DNA of 64,000 bases from Tricholomella constricta (lineage: Eukaryota; Basidiomycota; Agaricomycetes; Agaricales; Lyophyllaceae). The stretch lies in assembly GCA_013368375.1 (NCBI GenBank), contig JAACJP010000019.1, positions 248,001 through 312,000 on the forward strand. The letters run 5' to 3'. This document shows positions 1 to 11,176 of this stretch, piece by piece. Position 1 is the first letter of the stretch. Every line of letters begins with the position of its first letter. The notes under the pieces are model-generated. The model was not told the origin of the DNA, did no database searches, and saw nothing but the letters and a program-made list of their open reading frames with translations. The position numbers and the translations under genes were made by a program.

Positions 1-997
1 AGAGCATTACAGGGCCGACCTTGGTAGGTTGGAAAAGTTTCGGTAGGTTGGCAGCGGCCATCGTAATCCTAGTGATGAGCGTTCAGAGGATAAATACATC
101 ACTTCCAAGATGGTAACGACTTTTAATAGGGAACAAGATTTTGGCTTCAGGGTAATGTCTTCCGCCGGTTGCTGAGAAAGAGGCTTATCAAGCACATTGC
201 GAATCCAGCCTATGGCCATGGCCGCATTGAGGTGTCCAGCTGAATCATCTTCAGCTCGGTTAAGCACCACTTTCGGCAAAATATCTCTCACCTTGAATTA
301 CAGAGTTGGATCCTTAAATCTTCCGAAGTACGACCTCAGATTCTGCGTCGATCGGAGTTCATGAGATCATTAGGACGAAAAGAGATGATTTTGTTTGATT
401 GATACAAAAGGCGCCGGCATCGGCTGGCATTACATTGACGTGCCACTGTCAGTGAGTACTCGTTGTCCTGGAAGTTCAAGCTATTCAAGCCTGGCAATTC
501 CAGTTGTTGGAAAGGAGTGGCGGCCACCGATCAAGTGACGGTTAGTATATGCACGAGCTCCAAGCCGACTGAAATACTTGAGTATTGACATTGGGTGCAG
601 CCTCCACCGCGTTGAAATTTGTCCAGCAGTTTCAATCGCAGCCCATTATTTAACATCGTGCATTCAACACATTCGATCGACCGTTATAAATAAGAACAGG
701 ATCCTATCTAGAATATCTTATAATCAACGAGACCTAGGACGTTGTGACGTGATTGTGAGAGACGAAAATTAGTCGTGCGGCGCACAGTTTGAGAAATATG
801 GGCGGTAGGGAAGATGGAGATTCTGAGTGGGTTGCAAGGCGTAGAAAATACGGGGAAAGAAGATGGAGACGGCGACAGCGCGGACGCGTATTCTGGGAAA
901 CTGATACCCGGCCCCGATAAATAAATAGAAGAAGTAACAGCGAGTGAAGAAATAGGAATCCAAGTCAATCACTTACAATGGGCCCAGCCACGAAGTA
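1..997. other. no supported gene
   Basis: I see no gene I can support here. Short open frames on the minus strand (7-291, 336-527) have no in-frame ATG at their ends and no recognisable motif. They could be exons of a gene reaching beyond the left edge, but nothing in the sequence decides this. Confidence 0.4.
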
Positions 998-2455
998 TCA
1001 ATAATCAGATGGCCCAGGCGGGATGACAGATATGCGAAGCCCCCTCTCCTCTAGCAACGTGAACCGCATCATGACCATCGCCGCGTGCTTGCCTGGGCGC
1101 GCCCAGAAGACGGCAGCCCCAAGGGTGAGCGACGTCAAGCTCGCAAGCCCCGCATCGTGCCCAGTGCCATGCGGATCCGGGACGCGGGACTCGACCATTT
1201 CCACAAGGCTTTCTGGATCGATGATTGACCTCTGGCCCTCGTCCTCGGTGAGATGGAGGGTGGTGAGCATGGGCGCCAGGTGCATCGACCTTCCCTCGCT
1301 CGGGCGGCGCGTCAGAGCTTGACAAATCTCGCGTGCGAAGAGAGGGTTCCTGCAGGACTCAATTATTTTGAGTGTCTGGAGGGAGGGGAGCACTTGTAGG
1401 CACTCTATGAGCTGCGGGGCGGTCATGTCCGTGTATACATTGACGAAGGCGAGTTCGCGGAGGGCAAAGGGCGGGGAGCGGGCCACGAATGCGAGGAAGG
1501 CGGAGTGGAACCATGCGAAGGGTTTGGTGGCGGAGAATGACTTTATATGGAGGGAAAGCAGGTTTGGCATGGTGAAGCATGTGAGTATGCGGAGCCCGTC
1601 GGGTGGGCTGAACAGTCCAAGGGAAAGGGACAGCTCGTGGAGGAGAGGGTGAGTGATGTCAACGTTCCGAAGGGACGTTGGATATACTGTCAATGACCGA
1701 AGGTTGGAGCATTGCTGGGCCCATTCCATTCCGGTCGCGTCTGGTGGGTCGAAGGAGAGATCAGTGATCTGATCCCATGGAATGCGAAGCGCAGAGGACA
1801 TGGAGCCGCGCGTAGCAAAATTGCGAAGCTGGGGTGCATATTCAAACGCATCGACGACGTCATTGGATTGGAGTCCCCGGTTGACGAGGTTCGTTTGGAG
1901 GGACAAAGTCTTCAAGGCAGACACGCGATTTTTGACGGTGTTGAGCTTCGAAATCAAGCGCGGGAAGATGTCGAGGTGCAGATGGCCCCACCGTTCCGAG
2001 TGAAGAGCGAGTTCATTGAAACATGAATCATCCTGGGAACGTTCTTGAATCTGCGCGCAAACCGCAAGATCTGAGGGGTAGGAACGTTGGAGAAACAGGC
2101 GCAGGATGGGTAACATGTTTCTAGTAGTGTCGGTGCGAAACGAATCACCGGCCGTGAACCGAAATGAAGACCAGAGAGTCGGGTTTGGAATCGCGATGTC
2201 CCTCCATAAAGGGCACACCAAGGCAAGGATCGTTACGGGCGCTAAGTGAGTATAGTAGAGCGGACCCAAGCCCGTGTTGCGGCAAACCTCGATGAAGACC
2301 TGCGTCAAGATTTCGATGGGAAGAAGCCTGTTAATTAAGGGTGGTAAGGGCTCGCAGTTGTCGCGACTCGATCTCTCAGATTGTTGGCCATGAGAAGGGT
2401 CTGATTTCGCAGGATCTCCGTCCAGTGATGTGTCTCGTGGGCTCCCCAGTGGCAT
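998..2455 (-). CDS. F-box-like domain protein, LRR-type
   Basis: Single uninterrupted 485-aa frame from an ATG at 2455 to TGA at 998. Residues about 37-90 (LPPLINRLLPIEILTQVF, then APVTILALVCPLWRDIA and NPTLWSSFRF) are the classic basidiomycete F-box-like segment: a Leu/Pro helix, the VCxxWRxIA core, then 'NPxLWSS'. The remainder has irregular leucine-rich stretches (LRSLTVYPTSLRNV, LQTLKIIES) of the kind that form the substrate-binding part of F-box/LRR proteins. By family, such proteins act as substrate adaptors of SCF ubiquitin ligases; the target is unknown. These genes are highly multi-copy in Agaricomycetes. No intron is needed. Confidence 0.85.
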   Translation of the reverse strand: MPLGSPRDTSLDGDPAKSDPSHGQQSERSSRDNCEPLPPLINRLLPIEILTQVFIEVCRNTGLGPLYYTHLAPVTILALVCPLWRDIAIPNPTLWSSFRFTAGDSFRTDTTRNMLPILRLFLQRSYPSDLAVCAQIQERSQDDSCFNELALHSERWGHLHLDIFPRLISKLNTVKNRVSALKTLSLQTNLVNRGLQSNDVVDAFEYAPQLRNFATRGSMSSALRIPWDQITDLSFDPPDATGMEWAQQCSNLRSLTVYPTSLRNVDITHPLLHELSLSLGLFSPPDGLRILTCFTMPNLLSLHIKSFSATKPFAWFHSAFLAFVARSPPFALRELAFVNVYTDMTAPQLIECLQVLPSLQTLKIIESCRNPLFAREICQALTRRPSEGRSMHLAPMLTTLHLTEDEGQRSIIDPESLVEMVESRVPDPHGTGHDAGLASLTSLTLGAAVFWARPGKHAAMVMMRFTLLEERGLRISVIPPGPSDY

Positions 2456-3482
2456 TTCTCAATCCCGCAGATGCGAAAGTATAGATAGAAGATGAGTCTA
2501 TATGGACGTCGGCGCAGAAAGGCGGGGGCGGAGAGCGGTAAGACCACTGACAAGAATGCAGCTTGAGCGGTGCTGAGTTCAAGGATTACCCAAAGGGCGG
2601 CTGTTGCCGGCCGACACACCCTATAGACACGCCGGGACAGATCCACCATGGGAATGATTTCACAGATGAGGCTACCTGATATTGCACCGTCTCATGACGC
2701 GCAGAGACTGTCGTCGGCTGGGAAATACGACAGGTTACAAGCTTGAGGCAGAGATGGTTCCGTCATCTAATTCAAAAAAAAACTTACGAAAGTTCGAATG
2801 GTTCCTGGCTGGCTCAGGTCAATCCTTATTTATATTTTTCAATAAAGGATGGCTGACGGCACATACAGTAGAGAGTAACGTGCTCCTTGGCACCTTGATC
2901 CTCGGAATGAACATATCTGTTTTCTCCTCGGATCTCGACTTTTAAACTGTTGTTATATCATCTGCATCGTATATCGAGGAAGACCACAGAGTACCTACGG
3001 CCGATTGGACGTTTGATCAGAACGACTTTTGTTGCCCGTGTTGAAACGAAACCTGCACTCCCGAATTGATTTCAAAAACGTACGGAGTAACCTGGTAAGT
3101 GACTATGGATGGACTAGTTGGAGCCGAGCACATCCAGCATGAAATAAAAAAGAGAAAACAGCCAATGGATTATCATGGTCGGAATCAGTGAAGCTTTAGG
3201 GTACGGTGCCTGGATCACGAGTCGGCAATCGGATAACCCTTTTACGACGCGTCGCGCACTGTCGAGAACCCTGCAGGTTTCTTCGTCCTCCATTCCGATT
3301 ATAAACGGGTTGTAATTGCGGTTGTAATGTAAGTGAATGCTGGGCTTTTGTTTCTCATTTGTGTTGTGAAAATGCTTTATCTTTACATTGACATAGTGCA
3401 ACCATTTCCGAGTCACGTTCACCAACGCACTAGCTGAAACACCATTTTTTATCCTTTCTACAACTCCTTTTATCATCGAAAA
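2456..3482. other. intergenic, divergent promoter region
   Basis: Lies between the minus-strand F-box gene and the plus-strand acidic CxxC gene, so it should hold both promoters. A minus-strand frame at 3114-3545 has no ATG at its end and overlaps the first exon of the next gene, so I treat it as a shadow. No repeat or RNA gene seen. Confidence 0.4.
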
Positions 3483-4898
3483 ATGGCAGACCATATCGAG
3501 CTCCGAGCTCGCCTTGAACGACGTGACCAGGTAAATCCGGTCCAAGATGCATCATGCTTGATTGACTAATATATCTCCATACAGACCATCTCAAACCTTA
3601 GGAAGCGCGTCGTCGAACTCGAGCAAGAGGCAGAGAGGACGGCAGCAGAGGTTGCTGACGATTTCCCAGAGGATGAGGGTGAAGAAGAAGAAGAAGACGA
3701 CGACGACGAGACGCTTCCTGAGCCCATGTACGATGACATGGACGAAGTATACCGTTGCACCGAATGTGCCTGGGAGATCGTCGAAGGCATTTGCGAAGGC
3801 TGCCAAACGGAATACCAATGGGACGAGGTGAGCCTTCCTTCAGTACCTACCGTGTCACATTCAATTCATGTATATCCCGCACAGCAAGGTGATGACGGCG
3901 TTCTTCCCGCTGATTCCCTTTACACCGATTCAACCTACGATCCTGACCGCCAACAGGCGCCTCGGGGGAGCACACCTCTCCGTGACATCGGACCGTTCCG
4001 GCCCCTTCCTGGACATACCCGTGAACACTACGGAGCCCTCATCCGGCGCGGCGCGACGCGCCTCATGATCGAGACCTTCAACTTGGAGTACACCCATGCA
4101 CGTGGGATCTTTGCGTGGGCCGATTCCACCTTTTACAGCGAGCTCGCGGGGCCAAAGATGCAGAAAGGCGACTTTTGGAAGATTCAGCTTGGGCGACGCT
4201 TCGACCTGGACGAGGACGATTTTGATGGTGCTATTTTTGTGGAGGGGATTCTTGAGGAGGCCATCATGTTTCCTGGTGTAGGACAGCCTTTGAAATGGGA
4301 GACGGTAGAGGAGAGCCCTGGGATTTGGGTGACGCAGACGGTAAGGGGTCAGGAGTGCCAACAGCCGAGAGACGCTGCGGAAATGGGAGATGAGGTCATG
4401 GACACCGAGGAAGTCGATGAGGCCCCGGATAATTGGGAACTCTACGACATGCGGCTTGAAGCGCCGTTCGTGGATGATGGCCCCGTCCTCACTAGCCCTG
4501 GCTACGACACCACTGAAGACAGCGAATCGGACGATGGTATGGCAGTCGGGGAGGACGTGGCGGAGGCACAGGATTTTGACATGGACGCAGATATGAGTGG
4601 AGAGATCCAAGCATCAGTTCCTGATGCCGTGTATGACCCGGGTTGGGCATGGGAAGAGGAAGCAGCGGGTGCGCCTGTGGAGGCCCTGGAAGTGGAGGAA
4701 GGCGCTGCACCACCAGCTTTGCCACTTAGTGGGGGCGATCAGGACAACAAGGAAGACAATATTGTCGGGGAGGAGCGAGACGAAACGACCACCCTTGAAT
4801 CAGAATCTAATTCTGATTCGGTGGATAGTGACTTTGACGATGACGAGGAATTGAGTGGCGATGAGAGTCTGTTGGATCATGCTGCCATCATTTCGTGA
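3483..4898 (+). CDS. acidic CxxC-containing conserved basidiomycete protein
   Basis: Two exons: 3483-3530 and 3585-4898, 453 aa. The 54-nt intron (3531-3584) has a GTAAAT donor, a TTGACTAAT branch-like site and an ACAG acceptor, and joins 16 codons in phase 0. The N-terminus is a short coiled coil (ISNLRKRVVELEQEAERT) followed by an acidic run. A four-cysteine zinc-ribbon-like knuckle follows at C74/C77 and C86/C89 (YRCTECAWEIVEGICEGCQ). The middle section (LPADSLYTDSTYDPDR, KWETVEESPGIWVT) is a signature I recognise from a large Agaricomycete family of unknown function (possibly the one called DUF8191). The C-terminus is strongly acidic. A possible second intron at 3828-3884 (57 nt, in frame, GTGAGC donor) is not required. 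Molecular role unknown. Confidence 0.75.
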
Positions 4899-4933
4899 AT
4901 TTTCTTTATTCTCCTCTCTCTTGCGATGGTTTC

Positions 4934-5450
4934 ACTAATGTAGCTTTCCCAGGGAATTCATATAATGGTTAATTCTTATGCTCCGTGTAGCGCGATCTCT
5001 TCGCTATTGTCCTATCTGTAATCATAGCTCTTATTTCTCCTGATTCGAGCACAGCTATGTAACTTATGACTTAAAGGCTGGTAATAATAGCAACAACAAC
5101 AACAATAGCCGACTACTGTTCAGTTTCAACGGCGAGACTTGTCGATGCTTGGCCCCGTTATAACCCACCCATGAAGGACAGAAACACCACTCACTGGCTC
5201 GAAGACAGGCGCTGTCAAAAGCAAATGATGGGTAAGTTACAAGTTTCTTGAATATTGAACAAGGTTTTTAGAGCTACGTATCTCCCTCTAACCCCACTCC
5301 CATCCTGAATTCTTTTTTACTAATGTAGCCGTTCCCAGGAAATTCAAATACATGTATAATCGTTAATTCTCATGCTCTGTTTAGCGCGATCTACTCGCTA
5401 CTGTCATATGTGGAATGATCGCTCTTATATCTCCTGATTCGAGCACGCCA
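4934..5450 (+). repeat. direct duplication of a 3'-flanking segment
   Basis: About 125 bp just downstream of the acidic CxxC gene (4934-5060, from CTAATGTAGC through TGATTCGAGCA) recurs 385 bp later (5319-5450) in the same orientation with scattered substitutions. Both copies contain AGCGCGATCT...TCGCTA. It looks like a duplicated 3'UTR or terminator segment. Confidence 0.7.
5171..5250 (+). repeat. dispersed repeat, copy 1
   Basis: About 80 bp containing GAAGGACA, CACTGGCT, AGGCGCTGT and AGCAAATGATGGGT, then a GTTA..CAAGTTTC tail. The same ordered blocks recur at 18273-18352. It is not inside a gene I can support and may be the end of an old mobile element. Confidence 0.6.
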
Positions 5451-5655
5451 TCTTTTCAGTGCTGTGTGAGGCTCGGGGCGACCTTATAACTTAAAGGGGA
5501 CTTCAAGAGAATACCTTGGAGCAACATGAGTTCTTATGATCCCGTGGAAGTTCTGGCCCTCATAGTAACAGCAACAACAGCAACTCCCACCACTACCACC
5601 ACCACCACCGCCCGCCCCCGCCTCCTCCTGCATAGTCCTATCTCCAATAAACCCG

Positions 5656-5671
5656 CCCCCCCCCCCCCCCC
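5656..5671 (+). repeat. poly-C tract
   Basis: A run of 16 cytosines, 20 bp upstream of the first candidate ATG of the DUF6589 gene. Length may be unstable or misassembled. Confidence 0.8.
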
Positions 5672-5691
5672 AACCCGATTCTCTTGGCAAT

Positions 5692-8539
5692 ATGTCCACA
5701 CATCCCGTCCATGCACCCTCCACCCAGTCTATCTCTAATATCCCAATCTTCTCACCGTGCACACCTCGTCCCGGTCCTCCTTCTTTAGACGACGACGACG
5801 ATGCGGTCCTGGATCCATGGAGTCTTCCCAAGGGTCACCAGCTCGTCGTACGCGGCTGTGTCTCCACCAACTCAGCCGAGTCTCCCTCTCCCGTATCACT
5901 CGTCGAGCAAGCTCTCGCGGACGCAGCGGCGTCCATCCCTCGATTCGCATTCTTCGGCTTGCTGCCCTTCGTGATCTCTCCATTCAGTGACAGCGCTGCA
6001 CCTTCGTCTTCATGCTACATCGCGCTCAAGTGGGGAGCGGATGAACCGAGAGTTGACTTATGGAGGCATTGGCTGAGATTAGACCGGTTATCTCACAGCA
6101 AATTTCGGGATCAAGAACATCCAACAAACATACATCACTCTTCTCCCATGCCTTACTTTCCTACTACATGCTCTTCTTACAGCGGAGAATGACTATGAGC
6201 GCTGGAATAATACCGAGAAAATTGGAAAGGAGGAGATGGCAGCTAAGGTATGAGGTCATGCTTGATGACTGTAGCTTTCAAAACTCAGCAATGTGAGACA
6301 GATTGTAGTTGTCATTATCAGCATGTTGCTTTTCTTCCGAAATCGAGCCACAAATGCCTTTCAGCTTGTCATGGGCATCTTCCTGAGCAGTTCTGGTGCA
6401 AGCCGCCGGATAATTGATACTTTCAACCATATGGGACTCTCAGTCAGCTACCAGTGAGTAATTTGACCAGTGCACTTCATATTTAATGCTGACCAAAAAT
6501 AGGACAGTTCAAAGCACATTGACTACACTATCGGAGGACGCAACGTTACAAGCAAGAAATTTTGTGACATCATCTGGCCGTCTTTGGAGTGTCGTCTACG
6601 ACAATATCAATTTTACGTTACGAACAGCCTCACAACGCATTGATTCGGCTACTCAACAACTCAATGCAACTACTCTAGCTGTATTCTCGCTGCCCGCATC
6701 CTTCACTCGAGATGCATATGCATCTGCTCTTTCTATCTTGGAACGTCGCAAACTCGCTGGTGCACGCCGTAAACTTACGCTAGAAGCCCTCCTCCCAACT
6801 GAAGCTAAGCAAGGTCACATTACTGCTGCATTCAAACACATTATTCGGACAATCTTACTCCAGTATACTCCAGGGCATCTTCGCAGGCGGAGAAAATCGA
6901 AAGCTTTGCGCAAGCATACAGCTTCCCTAAAGCCTCGGATCCGCCGACTTGGCCATGAAAAAACCGAGTTTTTCCCGCTCCCCGCTCTAAACGAAGAAGA
7001 GGCATCAGTTCCTGGTACAATTCGGGTTGTAGAGAAGATATTTACAACTCTCCTGGGCCTCGCAACAGAACTAATCGAGGTGGAACTCCGGCTCTTGGTG
7101 GGCGATTGGTTAACAATTCAAAATCTTCGTCTCATGAGGGAAGAGCGTCAAGACGAGTTCTCTGGCTTCCTTCGATTTGACTGGGTTCAGGAAGTTGCAA
7201 TGCCGTTTCATTTTCAACTGAACGCCATGTATTGCCTTTTCCGCACCCACCTTGGCCTTGCTAGTCACGAAAATCCCAGCTCCTTGGAGCACCATCGAAA
7301 TATTCTGCGGCGCTCAAAGCTTGATCTCAAAAAGCCAGAGTACAACAAGGCCAAGGAGCTCGTTAACCATTCACTGATTGCACGGATCCTCGATTGTACT
7401 AGGTATGAATCCATATTATGGCTGATTGATCTGATCGCTGACCTGCTATTTCATAGACTTACACTCAAGAAGGACTCAGTAGACGATCTGAAAGACTGGC
7501 TACCCAATTGCGAAGAGTTCGACGACGTAGTTGGGAAGATTGTTGCCAAATATGCCACGACTGCTGCTGCTCATGACGCCATTGATCTTGGTGACGAAGT
7601 CCTTGCACACTCCATTCTGTTCATCCGAGATGCACACTCCATTCTGTTCATCCGAGATGCACTATTCTTTTGGGAATTCTGTGACGCAATTCGCGATGCG
7701 GATGTTGGTCGGATGTGGGCTGTATATGACTTCTGGGTCTTCATGTTCCGGGGAGCGGGCTGCCACAACTATGGCAATGAGATTCTTGAAATGAAGGCAC
7801 AGTTCGAATACGAGTTCCCTCCATTATTACGGGAGCTTGTTGAACGAACATGGCTTGTTAACAGATGGGGAAAGAAAGGACGATCTATTCCTACGGACCT
7901 ATATTTGGAACACAACAACGGTTTTACAAAGGTATGTTAACCCGTGTTGCATCCCTTTTCACTTTCTCATTCTCCCATGCAATGCAGAATATGTTCGCTG
8001 CAATGGGGAGTTGTGCATCAATCGAGCATGTTCAGACAAAGTCGTCTGCATGTGTTGAGGTTCTCCGAAGCCTTTCTCATGAGATCACCTGGTGGTTTGG
8101 TGTTCAAGATTTTCATCGGCGCAAGAAAGAAGTCAGCATCGATGCAGACTTGGCTGCATTATGCCTCGATATCTCTATTCACACCGTTCACACGGGAACA
8201 AAAGATCGCCCGATCCTGCGCATATCTGCCACTAAAAAGCCAGGTAACACGAATAAGAAGAAAGCGCACATATTCTGGGATGTTATGCAGAGCGGGATGG
8301 AAATGCTGACAGAAAAAAGCATGTTTGAGCATTGGAAGACACGAACAGGGTCTAGTGCTACTGGAATATATGGGGAGGCAAATGAGGGTGGTGAGGGTAG
8401 TGTCATTGACGGGCTTGAGATTGATTCTGCCTTCTCTAACCCCAAGGGACGACTAGATGTTGACACAGCGATGGATCCTGAGTTTCCGGAAGCATCCTTC
8501 TCGAATGTAGACATCAGTACGGAGACCGGCGATGATTGA
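5692..8539 (+). CDS. DUF6589 domain protein (5' exon tentative)
   Basis: Spliced model: 5692-5986 (tentative), 6099-6247, 6302-6453, 6503-7402, 7457-7931 and 7988-8539, giving about 840 aa with phases that agree at every junction. The last four exons are well supported. They carry the DUF6589 signature I recognise from Agaricomycetes: IISMLLFFRNRATNAFQ, SSGASRRIID, then VYDNINFTLRTASQR, NEEEASVPGTIRVVEK, LRLLVGDWLTIQNLRLM and HNNGFTKNMFAAMG. Introns are 49-56 nt. The function is unknown. The gene is tail-to-tail with a RecQ-like helicase, and the stop codons are separated by 9 bp. A perfect 27-bp tandem duplication lies in frame at 7605-7658. The exon at 5692 rests only on an open frame and a weak GTGACA donor. 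Confidence 0.75.
7605..7658 (+). repeat. 27-bp perfect tandem duplication in coding sequence
   Basis: Two identical 27-bp units (7605-7631, 7632-7658) that keep the frame and give HSILFIRDA twice in a row inside the DUF6589 protein. No mismatch, so probably recent. Confidence 0.95.
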
Positions 8540-8548
8540 TTAGACTTA

Positions 8549-10830
8549 CTAGTGTATATAGTTTTGAATTTGCCAGGTGAATGATGAGATAGCATTCTCC
8601 GATGATGATTGAGCGAACAGGTCTGTATCGTGCGCCGTGCTTGAGACGCTCCGAGAGTTGGGGCGTTTTGACTTCCGCTCTGCTGCTTCGCGTATCTCGC
8701 GTTCTCTGCGTGCAGCACAGAAATTCTGCAGTGTAGAGACAAGAGAATGCATCTTGAGGTCATCTGCCATCCATTTGATGATGTCGTTGACGAGTCTCGC
8801 ATCAACCGTATGGCTGTTGAGCAAGATATGGGCCTTGTCGACCAGTCGGCTAATGTTCCCGTCAGATAGGACCCATTCCCGGGAAAGAAATGGGTTATTT
8901 GACCGAATTGAGGCCCAGCGCGCATCACGCCAGGATACAAGAGCTTGTCGGAGGACCTCGCGTTCTGGCTTTGAACATCGGAGAGGAGCAGATGAGCATG
9001 TTGAAATGAGATCGGAGAGAGGTTCAGTGCTACAAATTTGATTGTCGGGAGTGTTCGTTGGGTGAGCACCAGTGGGAGCTGCCAGCATCGCCATATGGTG
9101 GAGAACGAGCGCCCGTTCAGTATCTGTGAGAAGCCCAATTGACTTCTCAGGGTCCACACGGCAACATTTCGAACTACAACCGCATGCGCCCCCCATGGCT
9201 ATCTGCTGTTCTTCTACCACCCACGTTACCTCAGCTCCCTCGACTTCATCTTCTGAGTCGGATCCTTCAGCCTGGTACCACGGAAAGCCTTGAAGGTTTG
9301 GACGAGGACGGAAATGATTGCAAGCAAACGCGCGCATGCAGAGGTTGGATTGGGATCGGTTGATATACTCCCGGGACGCAGGGTCCATGGTGCGCCGCTT
9401 TTCCTCCTCTGCGTGCTCTCGCTTTGACAGCTTGTTTCCTTCCTCCAGGACTTTTGATCGATTGAAGGCCCACGGTTCCACGAGCCAAATCATCGTAGCC
9501 TTCAGATCTCGAGCACGACCACCACGCCCGCCTTTCTGAAATGCATCGTTGAAGGTATCGACACCGTAGATCACTACTCTGAAGATGTCCGGGATATCAA
9601 GGCCCATCCCAAGAGCAAGAGTTGCAAAGATGAAGCGAGCTTCGTTGGTTCGAAAGAGGTCTGTCACTTTATCCTTAAACTCCTCCGAGGCAGTCGCTGT
9701 GAAGGCATACATGACGCTTCTGAACTGCACAGACACCAGGCTTCGACAGATCTTCAGTGCGTGGCGGGTAAGTTGGCGCGTTTGAAAGTAAAAGATCGTT
9801 TTTTCGAATTGCTCGGGGCTTTGTGGTGCATGCGGGACAAATGCGAAGAGATCGGCCATCGACGCGACTGAGTATTCCAAAGGGCGAACCCACTGTGCAA
9901 GGTTAGGTCGATCCGAGCCGAGGTCGATACCCCAGAATGGCCGTGCACCACCCATGCCGAGTGTCGTGTAGATAATTTCGAATGTCTGCGTGGAACATGT
10001 TGCGGTAAGTGCCATCCACGGTATCTCGGAACCCGCAATGACTCTGAGGGTATAGAGCTCATTGTAATCTTTTCGAAACTCATCTTTCCACGCTTCAATA
10101 ACGTGCGACTCGTCCACTACCATCGCGATGATCCGTTTTCGAAAATGTTCACGGCGAAACAGCTTCTTAAACCGAGTATTGCGCAAGAGGCACTCTGGAG
10201 ATGCGTAGCAGAGGCGGAAAGAACCCTGTCCAAGTTGAGTGAACACGGCATCATCATGATTATCCTCGTTGACCGCGACAGCAGATATCTTGAGCTCTCT
10301 ACCCTTATAGTGAGCCCTCCCAGTCCCATCATTAAACCTGAGCACCTATCTGGAGATGTAAGTCTACGAGTCTCACTCAACTGAGCAGAGGCACTAACCT
10401 GATCCTTTTGCAGAGACTTCAGTGGGCTAATCACAATCACCAGGCCATTACAGTCCGCCATCTCTGCAGCCAATGCTAACAGCACAAACACCAGGGATTT
10501 TCCTGAGCCCGTCCCCGCAATGCCGAATGTATCAAACCCCTCGGCGGCCTTTGTGAAGATCTTGATTTGCCACTCCCTCGGTGTGAATCCATACAGCTCT
10601 TGTGATGCGTTAACGATGTCTTCAACAGGTATTACTTTGCCGATTCGGGGCCATTTGCATGACTGAGGTGCTCGTAGGGTAGAAGACGGTGTTTTTCGAC
10701 GGCGGGGTGTGTCGAAAGGCGAATTGGCTGGGTCTGGGATGCTGCTCAGTGGATTTCGGGATGGTGTAGAAGGAGGTCGCGCAGGGCTGAGATGCGTAGA
10801 TGAAGCGGTCGGGCCCTCGTTCACATCCAT
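8549..10830 (-). CDS. RecQ-like DEAH-box helicase
   Basis: Two exons, 10399-10830 and 8549-10345, 742 aa. The 53-nt intron has donor GTTAGT and acceptor AGATAG, and only this acceptor avoids an in-frame TAG. The first ATG is 10830; the upstream extension of the frame has no ATG. Motifs: Q-motif-like FTPREWQ (82-88), Walker A GIAGTGSGKS (103-112), ISPLKSL (Ia), box II DESH (222-225, where RecQ usually has DEAH), LTAT (257-260) and motif VI QKGGRGGR (414-421). A Cys cluster (CGCSSKCC) follows, then a helical C-terminal domain shared by basidiomycete RecQ-type proteins. By family it is an ATP-dependent 3'-5' DNA helicase. It overlaps in 3' direction with the DUF6589 gene, with 9 bp between stops. 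Confidence 0.85.
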
Positions 10831-10992
10831 GGTATTTGGACGCGGTTCGCGTCGCGTCTCTCGCGTCGATAGGGCTGTCCACCCGATCAAATCAAAAACT
10901 TATGTCATGTCACAGCTGGAGACCGGCATTCTAAGCCTCAAAATCAAAATCTTATGTTTTTACATTGCCTTACAAATACATCAACCTTAGTA

Positions 10993-11020
10993 CAAGACCG
11001 TCCACGCGTGGACGGTCTTG
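10993..11020. repeat. 28-bp perfect palindrome
   Basis: A 28-nt perfect inverted repeat without spacer, centred on CCACGCGTGG, 163 bp upstream of the helicase ATG. The centre contains ACGCGT, the MluI cell-cycle box core bound by MBF-type factors in yeasts. It could equally be an element end or a dimeric operator. Confidence 0.9.
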
Positions 11021-11176
11021 GTATGAGACTACCTTTGATCACACGGTTTGAAAAGGATGGACCACGGAATACGGCCGCGTCAAGGGAGTTCAACGACGAG
11101 CACGACAGCTCCCACGCCCCCGCCTGTGAGTTTTTCCCTGTGCCATTGTTGACTTCCACTGACGAGTATTACCATC

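Noticed and set aside
3114..3545. 143-aa minus-strand frame
   Set aside because: Starts at a non-ATG codon and overlaps the first exon and intron of the well-supported plus-strand gene.
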